From contig CAJKKA010000079.1 of NCBI GenBank assembly GCA_905200315.1, positions 1 to 7,420 of the forward strand: 7,420 nt of DNA, read 5' to 3'. The translations under genes were made by a program, and so were the position numbers. The notes beneath the pieces are model-generated. The model searched no databases. It was not told the DNA's origin and worked only from the letters and a program-made list of their open reading frames with translations. The DNA is from an uncultured Clostridium sp. (GTDB lineage Bacteria; Bacillota_A; Clostridia; TANB77; CAG-508). Positions 1 to 5,812 of this stretch are shown here, one piece after another (the stretch's first letter is position 1; the number at the start of each line of letters is the position of its first letter).

Positions 1-62
1 CGACAAGGGCTACGCACGCAGTGTGGTTGTGAACAAGGACAACGGAACGCTGCGATTCACCT
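1..62 (+). other. GC-rich foreign segment, end of an unrelated protein-coding sequence
   Basis: This segment differs sharply in composition from the rest of the window: 34 of the first 60 bases are G or C, against 14 of the next 60. Read on the + strand from base 2 it encodes 22 residues (DKGYARSVVVNKDNGTLRF, then TFI) ending at a TGA at 68-70. The residues look like the C-terminal strand of a surface or secreted protein, perhaps of a Bacteroidetes type, but this is only an impression. The boundary is not sharp and lies somewhere around 53-70. The TGA may belong to either side. Likely explanations are a chimeric contig end or a real recombination junction. The minus-strand gene stays open through it, which can be chance over such a short length. 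Confidence 0.5.
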
Positions 63-811
63 TCATCTGATAAAAGTTTTAATACATTTGAGCTAAATCC
101 TTTATATATTGATTCTTTTGCTGAATCTGTGTCTCTATATGTATCTATTACATTTTCTATAAAGTCTGACATAACCTCTTCTAGATTTCCACCTAAAATC
201 GCTTCCATTGCATTGCTTGATGATTCTTTCATCATTTTTAATTTTTCAGGTGATATTTGCATATTTGGTTGAACTGTTCCAATTTGTTCAACTTTTTCAT
301 CTATTGAATCTATCATTTTTTGTTGTTTTTCTAATGCTGTATTTACACGCTCCATTATATTTTCATATTGTTCATCTAATTTTTTAATTAGTTCTCTTTC
401 AATAAATGTATCAATTCTCTTATTAAAAGAAGTTATCTTTTTATCTAAATCTCTTACATTATTTGATATCGTATTGAAACTGATTGTATTACTATTTTTC
501 ATAACAGAGTGTATTTCTCCCCCAAATTTTGAAACAGTTTCAATAAGTCCGTCCATTTTTGATAAATCGCCTTCTATTGTCTGCAGCTCTTTTATCATGT
601 GATTTACCTTCTGCTTATATGTACTTAATTCATCTATCTTCTTCTTGGTCAAATCAATATCTTTTAATGACTGTAACCTTGTAATCGATTTGTTAAACTC
701 ATTTATACTCCCCTCTAAACAATTTAAAGTTTCGCATATCTGCTCACTATTTTTATTAAAATTATCTATTGAATCTACTATCCCCTTTGTATTAAGTTCC
801 TTATTCGCCAT
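1..811 (-). CDS. Coiled-coil protein of unknown function (3' end missing)
   Basis: This reading frame starts at ATG 809-811 and stays open to the left edge, giving 270 codons without a stop. I do not recognise a named family. The protein is hydrophilic, rich in K, E, D, N, S and I, with no signal peptide or membrane segment. Residues about 5-185 show heptad-like spacing of hydrophobic positions typical of long coiled coils. Residues about 195-250 look like a small helical domain (start MKESSSNAMEAILGG). Codons after about 250 fall in the GC-rich left-edge segment and are probably not native, so the true C-terminus is unknown. The start is supported by AGGTGA six bases upstream, overlapping the stop of the helicase gene, with a 9-nt gap. 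This implies co-transcription and probably translational coupling. A structural or adaptor partner of the helicase protein is the natural inference; no enzymatic motif is visible. Confidence 0.8.
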   Translation of the reverse strand, partial: MANKELNTKGIVDSIDNFNKNSEQICETLNCLEGSINEFNKSITRLQSLKDIDLTKKKIDELSTYKQKVNHMIKELQTIEGDLSKMDGLIETVSKFGGEIHSVMKNSNTISFNTISNNVRDLDKKITSFNKRIDTFIERELIKKLDEQYENIMERVNTALEKQQKMIDSIDEKVEQIGTVQPNMQISPEKLKMMKESSSNAMEAILGGNLEEVMSDFIENVIDTYRDTDSAKESIYKGFSSNVLKLLSDEGESQRSVVLVHNHTACVALV

Positions 812-823
812 ATCGTTCACCTA
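812..823 (-). promoter_or_regulatory. Ribosome binding site overlapping the upstream stop codon
   Basis: On the minus strand AGGTGA (817-822) lies six bases before the ATG of the coiled-coil gene and overlaps the TAG stop of the helicase gene (821-823). Ribosomes ending on the helicase gene would stop on this site, which suits coupled translation and a fixed ratio of the two proteins. Confidence 0.7.
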
Positions 824-3800
824 TCTCCCATTCATCTTTTTATTTATATCCCCGAGTAATTGATTTACATTTTTTATTTTTAATCCAATATTTGAAGACA
901 ATTTATTTGTTTTCTTTATTTTATTTTTTAAGATATTATGTAATTTATCAAATCTGTATCCGTAATTATCGAATAAATCGCTGAAATTTATTCCTTGTTT
1001 ATCTAAACATTTGTAAAACTCTCTTAATTGTTTTTCATAAGATAAATTATTCATATATAAATACATAATTGCGTATTTTTCAAAGTTATATGCTTTTTCA
1101 TAATAAGTTTGTGCAAGTTTGTATTCTCCTATATGGAATAATTCATCTCCCTTCTCATCGTATTTTCCTTCTTGTTCAAATAAATCACATATTTTTGCTA
1201 AATTATTCGAATTTGGTTCAACACTTCGAGTAAAGTAGTTCTTAGCTTGTGCATATTCTTCATCATAGAAGAATTTCATACCTATGTTGAATAATTCTGA
1301 ACTGTCTCCAATTAATTCCCCTAAGTTTAAATCCTTAAATGTGTCTATATTTTCTATATATCTTAAATTGTCGCCTAGTTTTTCCTTAATTTCTTTTAGA
1401 ATTTCTGTTTCTTTTTCTTCTATAAGAACTAAGTTATAATTAGCTCTTGTTATCGAAACATAAAATCTATTAAAGTAATAACTATAATGACCTTCTTTTA
1501 GACTTTCCTTTTTATAAACCTCTTCATAAATATCAGCATAATCAGATAGTATATTGTAGACAATTATATTATCGAATTCTTTCCCTTTAAATTCTGAAAT
1601 TGTAAAAGCATTTTCGCATCCATACTTTTCTTTTAAATATTCTTTCTTTTCATCATCAGAAACTATAAGTGCCACTTTGGCAGATGCGTTGATTTGTGTG
1701 AATATAACTTTTAGATTTTCATCACTTGCCTTAACTTGCTCCACAATTCCTGTTTTATTATTTTTAGTTATTTCATATTGTCTGTCTTCTTCTTTTCTTG
1801 CTGGAAGTTTATCATTTATTATTTTATTTACGATGTTGTTCATCTTCATTATATTAATAGAATTTCTGAAGTTTTCATTAAGGCGTTTATCCTCATAATT
1901 GTATCCATGTAAGTAAAATAATTTTCTAAGTCTTCCTACTTTAAAGAATGTGGGATTTATTATCTGATTTGGGTCCCCAGCTAGCAGTATTTTTCTAGTT
2001 TTGTTCTTCCCATAAATTTCTTGTTCCTTTGCCAATAAAAATAACATATAGATTTGCACTTCTGTAAAATCTTGTACCTCATCTACTACCACATATTCAT
2101 AATTTATGTTTTTATCTTTTATCAAACTTTGAAGTTCGAATGCTATATCATTTATGTCGTAGTATTCATTTTCAACTAGCCATTGATTATATTTTTGCGT
2201 TATTGAATATAGTATTTCTCTATCTTCTTCGGCAAAAATCTTATAATCCTCAACTATTTTGTTACTATTATTTATGTAATATTCTGATTTTACTATGTCT
2301 TTTTCTTCTCTATCCCAATCTACATACATAGAACCTTTTAATATTCCAAATATCTCGCTGTAGATAATATTTTTTTCTTTTTGATACTTTTTAATAAATT
2401 TTAAAATATTTCCATCACGAGATGTTTGATGTAAGTAATTTAAAAACTTAGTGAAATTTTTCTTATATGTATTTTGAGTTATAATCCTAGATCTGTCTAT
2501 TTTTTTATTATTGTATTTATAATTTAGCTCTGTACATATATCCTCAAAAGTTTTAATATCTATATACTCATTAAATTCATAATAGCTTTCTATTACCTTT
2601 TCTTTTACATATTGTTTTAAGTTGTTTGAAAATGTTACGTATAGAATTTTGCTATCTGAGCCCATATTTTTTATTTTTTCAACCATATCTGGGATTAATT
2701 TAACAGTAGATATTGTTTTTCCGCTTCCTGCTATTCCTGATAATATAAATGGTTCTGATTTTTGTATAAATGTATGTATTTGCTCTGACTGTTCTTTTGT
2801 CAATACCTCTTGATATATGATTTGCTTATCGTCAAAATCGAGAGATCTAAATGTCATATTATTTTCTTGAGTGTTTTTATTTACCACACTTATAATTTCT
2901 ATGTTTTTACTTTTCTTTTCATTTACATATTTGAATTGATTGTGTTCATAAAAACTATTATTTATTCTTTTTGATACTTTTTGTGCTTCTCTTTCTTGGT
3001 CATTATGCTTTGTTATTGAAAATAATATAATGCCCTGCTTGTCTTTGTTTTGACTATTATTATATCTTTCAAAGTCAAATTCATTCTTCTTTGCATAATC
3101 ATCTACAAAACAAGCTATTATTCTATCACTATCATTTACTTTATTATTAAAGTCAAAACCATAAATTTTGTTATTCCCAACACCTTCGTATTTCTTAAAC
3201 CCTAAACTTTTAAAATTCAAGGCTCCATTTGTTGAAGTTAAGCATTTATCTATTTTTATTATTAGTTTTTTCAAATCACTCTCCAAGTTATTATCTTTAA
3301 CTTGTTTGTATATTGTTTGTTCTAAAAATATATTTATTCCTAAATCTTTGCTAAGTAATGATTCATCTTCAAAGTCTTCATATGCATAAATTTCTTCATT
3401 ATTATCTAAATTACTATCTTCCAAATCTGAAAACTCTTCAATTTCCATATTCTTTTCTAATTTTACATCTAAATCTAATTTTTCTTTATCACTTACCTCC
3501 TCTAATACTAAAACATCGCTACCTTCATTATTTACGTCTAAATCAGCAACAACTTCTTCCGTATTATAAAATTCTTCTGTATCGCTATTTTTCATTTTGT
3601 CTTCATAATGCTCTGTTAAATAAAACATGGCATCTTCATACCCCATTTGGGCTAAATTATTATATAGTTTAAAAGCCTTTTCTTTATCTATATCTGTTCC
3701 TATCCCATGTTCATAGAAATATGCCAGCCTATACATTGCATCTTCGTAGCCGACTTGTGATAATTCGTTATAAATAGAAAATGCTTTTTTACTATCAACA

Positions 3801-4633
3801 TTAGTCCCTATTCCATATTCATAGCATCGTCCCATAAGATATTTTGCATCTTTATTTCCATTTCCAACTGCCTTTTTATATCGATTAAATGCTTTTTTAT
3901 GATCCTGTTTTACACCTATTCCATATTCATAACAAATAGCCGTTCTAAGCTGTGCCTTATCATAACCAGCATTTGCACAGTTTTTGTAGAATTCAAATGC
4001 TTTCTTCTTATCTTTTTCTATTTCTTTTCCTTTTTCATAATATATTCCTAAACAATACTGTACAATAGTATCGATTTTATCATTTTCAAGTGATTTTAAT
4101 ATTTCATACGCTTTTTTTTCATCCTTATCTACCCCTATTCCATGTTCGTAACAAAGTGCTAAACAAAATTTTGCTCTCGTATATCCCTGATTTGCCGATT
4201 TTTCAATCCAGATAAATGCTTCATCTTCATCTTTATCAATGCCTATTCCATGTACATAAAAGCAAGCTAAATTGTATTGCGCTTCCTTGATACCATTTTG
4301 TGCTGCTTTTTTATACAATATAAATGATTTTGAAATATCCCCTGTATCATTTTCTTCTGAAGGCATATAATAACAAGCTAAATCATATTGGGCTTCGGCA
4401 TTTCCATCTTCGGCTTCCATCTTCAGGTCTGAAATAATGATTTCGTCCATTTCCTCTCTGCTTGGGATACGAAAATCATCTTCTATTTCTTTACTTATTC
4501 TTTTGTGCAATTCCTCTGATACTTTTCTTACATTCCTATCCTTAATTTCATAATACGTTTTTGTACTCTTTTCAAGTTTTTTAGTTGTATCATAAAACAA
4601 CTCTATTGTAGAAACTTCCCTAAAATCCCTCAT
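821..4633 (-). CDS. Sel1-repeat / RelE-like / SF1 (UvrD-type) helicase fusion protein
   Basis: This 1270-residue soluble protein probably acts as an ATP-driven nucleic-acid motor. Domains in order: a charged helical N-terminus (1-75); Sel1 repeats (about 77-345); an acidic linker (351-425, 30 of 75 residues D or E); a segment resembling a RelE/ParE fold (about 433-560); an SF1 helicase core (about 608-1085); TPR-like helices (about 1111-1211); a basic tail. Helicase motifs: Q-motif-like LTKEQ (611-615), Walker A GIAGSGKT (633-640), Ia (663-674), DEVQD (851-855), GDPNQ (886-890), NENFR (919-923), FKGKEFD (1015-1021), YVSITRA (1058-1064). All key ATPase residues, including K639, D851, E852, Q890 and R1063, are present, so it should be active. 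No nuclease domain is visible. ATG has AGGAG seven bases upstream. It leads a two-gene operon with the coiled-coil gene. Role is unknown; RNA/DNA remodelling in stress or phage defence is inference. Confidence 0.9.
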   Translation of the reverse strand: MRDFREVSTIELFYDTTKKLEKSTKTYYEIKDRNVRKVSEELHKRISKEIEDDFRIPSREEMDEIIISDLKMEAEDGNAEAQYDLACYYMPSEENDTGDISKSFILYKKAAQNGIKEAQYNLACFYVHGIGIDKDEDEAFIWIEKSANQGYTRAKFCLALCYEHGIGVDKDEKKAYEILKSLENDKIDTIVQYCLGIYYEKGKEIEKDKKKAFEFYKNCANAGYDKAQLRTAICYEYGIGVKQDHKKAFNRYKKAVGNGNKDAKYLMGRCYEYGIGTNVDSKKAFSIYNELSQVGYEDAMYRLAYFYEHGIGTDIDKEKAFKLYNNLAQMGYEDAMFYLTEHYEDKMKNSDTEEFYNTEEVVADLDVNNEGSDVLVLEEVSDKEKLDLDVKLEKNMEIEEFSDLEDSNLDNNEEIYAYEDFEDESLLSKDLGINIFLEQTIYKQVKDNNLESDLKKLIIKIDKCLTSTNGALNFKSLGFKKYEGVGNNKIYGFDFNNKVNDSDRIIACFVDDYAKKNEFDFERYNNSQNKDKQGIILFSITKHNDQEREAQKVSKRINNSFYEHNQFKYVNEKKSKNIEIISVVNKNTQENNMTFRSLDFDDKQIIYQEVLTKEQSEQIHTFIQKSEPFILSGIAGSGKTISTVKLIPDMVEKIKNMGSDSKILYVTFSNNLKQYVKEKVIESYYEFNEYIDIKTFEDICTELNYKYNNKKIDRSRIITQNTYKKNFTKFLNYLHQTSRDGNILKFIKKYQKEKNIIYSEIFGILKGSMYVDWDREEKDIVKSEYYINNSNKIVEDYKIFAEEDREILYSITQKYNQWLVENEYYDINDIAFELQSLIKDKNINYEYVVVDEVQDFTEVQIYMLFLLAKEQEIYGKNKTRKILLAGDPNQIINPTFFKVGRLRKLFYLHGYNYEDKRLNENFRNSINIMKMNNIVNKIINDKLPARKEEDRQYEITKNNKTGIVEQVKASDENLKVIFTQINASAKVALIVSDDEKKEYLKEKYGCENAFTISEFKGKEFDNIIVYNILSDYADIYEEVYKKESLKEGHYSYYFNRFYVSITRANYNLVLIEEKETEILKEIKEKLGDNLRYIENIDTFKDLNLGELIGDSSELFNIGMKFFYDEEYAQAKNYFTRSVEPNSNNLAKICDLFEQEGKYDEKGDELFHIGEYKLAQTYYEKAYNFEKYAIMYLYMNNLSYEKQLREFYKCLDKQGINFSDLFDNYGYRFDKLHNILKNKIKKTNKLSSNIGLKIKNVNQLLGDINKKMNGR
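1379..2812 (-). other. SF1 (UvrD/Rep-like) helicase core within the large protein
   Basis: Residues about 608-1085 carry motifs I, Ia, II, III, IV, V and VI in canonical order, with about 210 residues between Walker A and DEVQD. The sequence DEVQD, rather than DEAD or DExH, together with YVSITRA identifies SF1, and the pattern is closer to UvrD/Rep/PcrA-like than to Pif1 or Upf1. The region between motifs Ia and II (about 700-845) holds the lineage-specific 1B part and shows little recognisable similarity. Polarity and DNA-versus-RNA preference cannot be told from sequence. Confidence 0.88.
2954..3337 (-). other. Possible RelE/ParE-like domain within the large protein
   Basis: Residues about 433-560 have the order expected of a RelE/ParE toxin fold: two helices (about 436-463), then strands including KIYGFDFN (489-496), DRIIACF (503-509) and GIILFSITKHNDQERE (534-549). 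The elements 'y.f....dRII' and 'iilfsitKHnd' recall the central and last strands of RelE-family proteins, and I know such domains fused in front of UvrD-type helicases in other bacteria. I cannot identify catalytic residues of an active mRNA interferase, so it may be only a ribosome- or RNA-binding relic. The assignment rests on pattern reading alone. Confidence 0.45.
3359..3583 (-). other. Acidic, probably disordered linker in the large protein
   Basis: Residues 351-425 contain 30 D or E and only 4 K or R, without a clear hydrophobic core. It separates the Sel1 scaffold from the RelE-like and helicase parts. It may be a flexible tether or an acidic DNA-mimic-like surface that masks a basic nucleic-acid-binding site; both are inference. 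Confidence 0.7.
3599..4405 (-). repeat. Sel1-like repeat array (seven full units and one partial) in the large protein
   Basis: Residues about 77-345 hold units of about 36 residues with the Sel1 pattern: A..LA..Y..G.G...D..KA...Y..A...G. Units begin near residues 77, 114, 151, 187, 224, 260 and 296, with a partial unit at 332-345. Repeated markers include YEHGIG or YEYGIG (162, 235, 271, 307) and YEDAM (296 and 332). Unit 1 has lost the GxG turn and carries PSEENDTGD instead, and unit 4 carries EKGKEIEKD. Sel1 repeats form a helical solenoid that binds other proteins, so this part probably recognises a partner or trigger. Confidence 0.9.
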
Positions 4634-4650
4634 AAGCCTTCTCCTAATAA
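4634..4650 (-). promoter_or_regulatory. Ribosome binding site of the helicase gene
   Basis: AGGAG on the minus strand (4641-4645) lies seven bases before ATG 4631-4633. This is a strong match and near-ideal spacing, and it fixes the start of the 1270-residue protein. Confidence 0.75.
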
Positions 4651-4651
4651 T

Positions 4652-4680
4652 TTTTTATAATCCTATACTATAAGTATAAT
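4652..4680 (+). promoter_or_regulatory. Possible promoter of the small cysteine-rich gene
   Basis: TATAAT (4675-4680) follows TTTTTA (4652-4657, 3 of 6 to TTGACA) at 17 bases. A second TATAAT lies at 4689-4694 but has no recognisable -35. Either would give a leader of some 35-50 nt. The site lies next to the opposing promoter of the helicase operon, so the two may interfere or share control. Confidence 0.35.
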
Positions 4681-4695
4681 ATAAATAGTATAATA
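4664..4695. promoter_or_regulatory. Direct and inverted repeats in the divergent promoter region, possible operator
   Basis: The 9-mer AGTATAATA occurs at 4673-4681 and again at 4687-4695, a 14-bp period. The first copy overlaps a perfect dyad, TATACT-ATA-AGTATA, at 4664-4678. Each copy contains TATAAT on + and TATACT on -, so the repeats coincide with the -10 elements of both divergent genes. This may simply reflect paired -10 boxes in AT-rich DNA, or may be a repressor site. Confidence 0.35.
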
Positions 4696-4715
4696 AAATT
4701 ATCTATTATTCTAAA
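4687..4715 (-). promoter_or_regulatory. Likely promoter of the helicase / coiled-coil operon
   Basis: On the minus strand TTTAGA (4710-4715, 4 of 6 to TTGACA) is followed after exactly 17 bases by TATACT (4687-4692, 5 of 6 to TATAAT). Transcription would start near 4680 and give a leader of about 45 nt. The background is very AT-rich, so chance matches are easy, but the spacing is ideal. Confidence 0.5.
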
Positions 4716-4720
4716 TTTTT

Positions 4721-4738
4721 GGAGGTATAATTAAATTG
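4721..4738 (+). promoter_or_regulatory. Ribosome binding site and TTG start of the cysteine-rich gene
   Basis: GGAGG (4721-4725) precedes TTG at 4736 by ten bases, a little longer than usual. No ATG or GTG lies in frame nearby, and the protein then begins NYKFFSHTEC, as expected for this family, so TTG is the best start. Confidence 0.65.
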
Positions 4739-4999
4739 AATTACAAATTTTTTAGTCATACTGAATGTGAGTTTTTTCCATGCCATAAAACAAATGACCC
4801 GGAAAATTTCAATTGCTTGTTCTGTTACTGTCCACTATATGCCCTAAAAGATAAATGTGGTGGAAATTTTAAATATACAGAAAAGGGTATTAAGGATTGT
4901 AAAAATTGCACACTTCCTCATCAAAGAAAAAATTACGACTATGTAATTGGGAAGTTTAAAGAAATTATTGAAATAACAAAATTAGATAAAGAAAAATAG
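4736..4999 (+). CDS. Small cysteine-rich protein (PF04071-like)
   Basis: This 87-residue soluble protein has eight cysteines at 11, 16, 27, 30, 32, 41, 55 and 58, plus histidines at 8, 17 and 62. The order FFSHTECEFFPCHK, FNCLFCYCPLYAL, DKCGGNF, DCKNCTLPH matches the family known as 'cysteine-rich small domain' (PF04071), widespread in anaerobic Firmicutes and archaea. The CxxC and CxC groupings point to bound zinc or an iron-sulphur cluster, but the metal and the biochemical role are not established to my knowledge. Length is normal for a stand-alone member; others are fused to larger enzymes, in some cases near cobalamin genes. It starts at TTG, is transcribed divergently from the helicase operon, and ends 3 nt before the shared terminator hairpin, so it is monocistronic. 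Family assignment is firm, function open. Confidence 0.88.
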   Translation: MNYKFFSHTECEFFPCHKTNDPENFNCLFCYCPLYALKDKCGGNFKYTEKGIKDCKNCTLPHQRKNYDYVIGKFKEIIEITKLDKEK

Positions 5000-5002
5000 A
5001 TA

Positions 5003-5049
5003 AAAAAATAGGAGTTAAGCCAATTTATATTGACTAACTCCTATTTTTT
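5003..5049. terminator. Bidirectional rho-independent terminator
   Basis: A perfect 15-bp stem pairs 5003-5017 with 5035-5049 (core TAGGAGTTA / TAACTCCTA) around a 17-nt loop. It is flanked by an A-run on the left and a T-run on the right, so it can terminate transcription from both sides. It starts 3 nt after the cysteine-rich gene stop and lies about 93 nt beyond the stop of the convergent Lit gene. Confidence 0.9.
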
Positions 5050-5141
5050 CGTCTCATTTTTATTTCAGTCTTATTTCAATATATCCATAATACCATTTAT
5101 TCAGCATTCTTTCAATATTATAATTTTTGTAATTTTATTTT
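5050..5141. other. Intergenic stretch after the terminator
   Basis: These 92 bases hold the 3' untranslated end of the Lit transcript. They are very T-rich on the + strand. I see no gene, second hairpin or repeat in them. Confidence 0.5.
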
Positions 5142-5786
5142 TTATTTTAAATTGTCATAATTTATCGTTTTTAATTTTCTATATATCAATTGTAATACAA
5201 TACTACAAATCAACATAATTGCTAAAATTGCTACACCCATATGCATGAAAAATGTTTCTGGTAGCATATTTATGACTGGATCTATTTCAGGATTAAAAAT
5301 CCAGTAATCATTGCTAAACATTATTTTATGAAACATTATAAAACACGCATTGAAGTTTATTGCAATTGGAATAGCCAATAAAACCGGCATTACTATAATT
5401 AATATTGACGAATTTCTTAAAAATTTGAATTCCTTTTTTCTAATTTGAATTATTCCACCTATTATTGAAATAATTCCTGTTATTATTGTAAGTATTTTTA
5501 CATTTTGAAATATATCTCTAACTTCTTCAAAATGAATCTTCCCATTATGAGATGAAGGTAGAGATGGCAATTCAAATTCATCTGCTTTCCAACTTAAATT
5601 ATAATCAATTAAATAATCGTAATTTTCTATTATGTCTTCCCTTGATAAGTTGCTCATAGACTCTATATTTAGCTTGTCTATATCGTTGTAATAGATACTT
5701 TTTATATTCATCGTTATAATAACTGAAGAACCTATTACAAATAAAGCTAAACATATAGCCAAAATAGCATTTAAAAATTTTTTCAA
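5142..5786 (-). CDS. lit: Lit-type lipoprotein intramolecular transacylase (TIGR01906 / DUF1461 membrane protein)
   Basis: This 214-residue membrane protein has four predicted transmembrane helices (about 5-27, 97-115, 125-146, 183-203) and an extracytoplasmic loop (about 28-95). Loop features YYNDIDKLNIESMSNLSRE, then ELPSLPSSHNGKIHFEEV, and later FHKIMFSNDYWIFNP, are those of the TIGR01906/PF07314 family. Members studied in Enterococcus and Bacillus (Lit) move an acyl chain from the glycerol of lipoproteins to the N-terminal cysteine amine, making lyso-form lipoproteins that are less visible to TLR2. H85 in the loop and H153 beside the third helix fit the two histidines I recall as essential; check by alignment. 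The start is TTG with GAGGGGG seven bases upstream. It follows the ABC-F gene by 26 nt on the same strand, probably one transcript. Length is normal. Some members may not be active Lit. Confidence 0.8.
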   Translation of the reverse strand: MKKFLNAILAICLALFVIGSSVIITMNIKSIYYNDIDKLNIESMSNLSREDIIENYDYLIDYNLSWKADEFELPSLPSSHNGKIHFEEVRDIFQNVKILTIITGIISIIGGIIQIRKKEFKFLRNSSILIIVMPVLLAIPIAINFNACFIMFHKIMFSNDYWIFNPEIDPVINMLPETFFMHMGVAILAIMLICSIVLQLIYRKLKTINYDNLK

Positions 5787-5800
5787 TTGGAAGCCCCCTC
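5784..5800 (-). promoter_or_regulatory. Ribosome binding site and TTG start of the Lit gene
   Basis: On the minus strand GAGGGGG (5794-5800) lies seven bases before TTG (5784-5786). The next codons, KKFLNAILA, start the first membrane helix. The site lies within the 26-nt gap after the ABC-F stop. Confidence 0.7.
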
Positions 5801-5812
5801 TAATTTAAACTA

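Noticed and set aside
1..90. Plus-strand frame 1 open from base 1 across the composition break.
   Set aside because: It has no start or known similarity and is open through both composition types; frame 2 with its plausible residue pattern and TGA fits the GC-rich segment better.
645..3672. Several plus-strand reading frames of 63-104 codons lying opposite the large gene (for example 3358-3672 and 1677-1898).
   Set aside because: They are antisense to a strongly supported coding sequence, have low-complexity hydrophobic translations rich in L, F, I, S and Y, and lack convincing ribosome binding sites.
3599..4405. Repeated DNA in the Sel1 region as a CRISPR array.
   Set aside because: The repeats are degenerate, about 108 bp apart, in frame and encode Sel1 units; there are no unique spacers.
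821..4633. Large protein as a RecB/AddA-like nuclease-helicase or Gabija-type GajB.
   Set aside because: No nuclease motif is visible after the helicase core, the C-terminus is TPR-like, and no adjacent OLD-family nuclease (GajA) gene is present in the window.
5030..5218. A plus-strand frame of 62 codons overlapping the terminator and the 3' end of the Lit gene.
   Set aside because: It starts inside the terminator hairpin and its F/I/S-rich translation is what AT-rich antisense DNA gives by chance.
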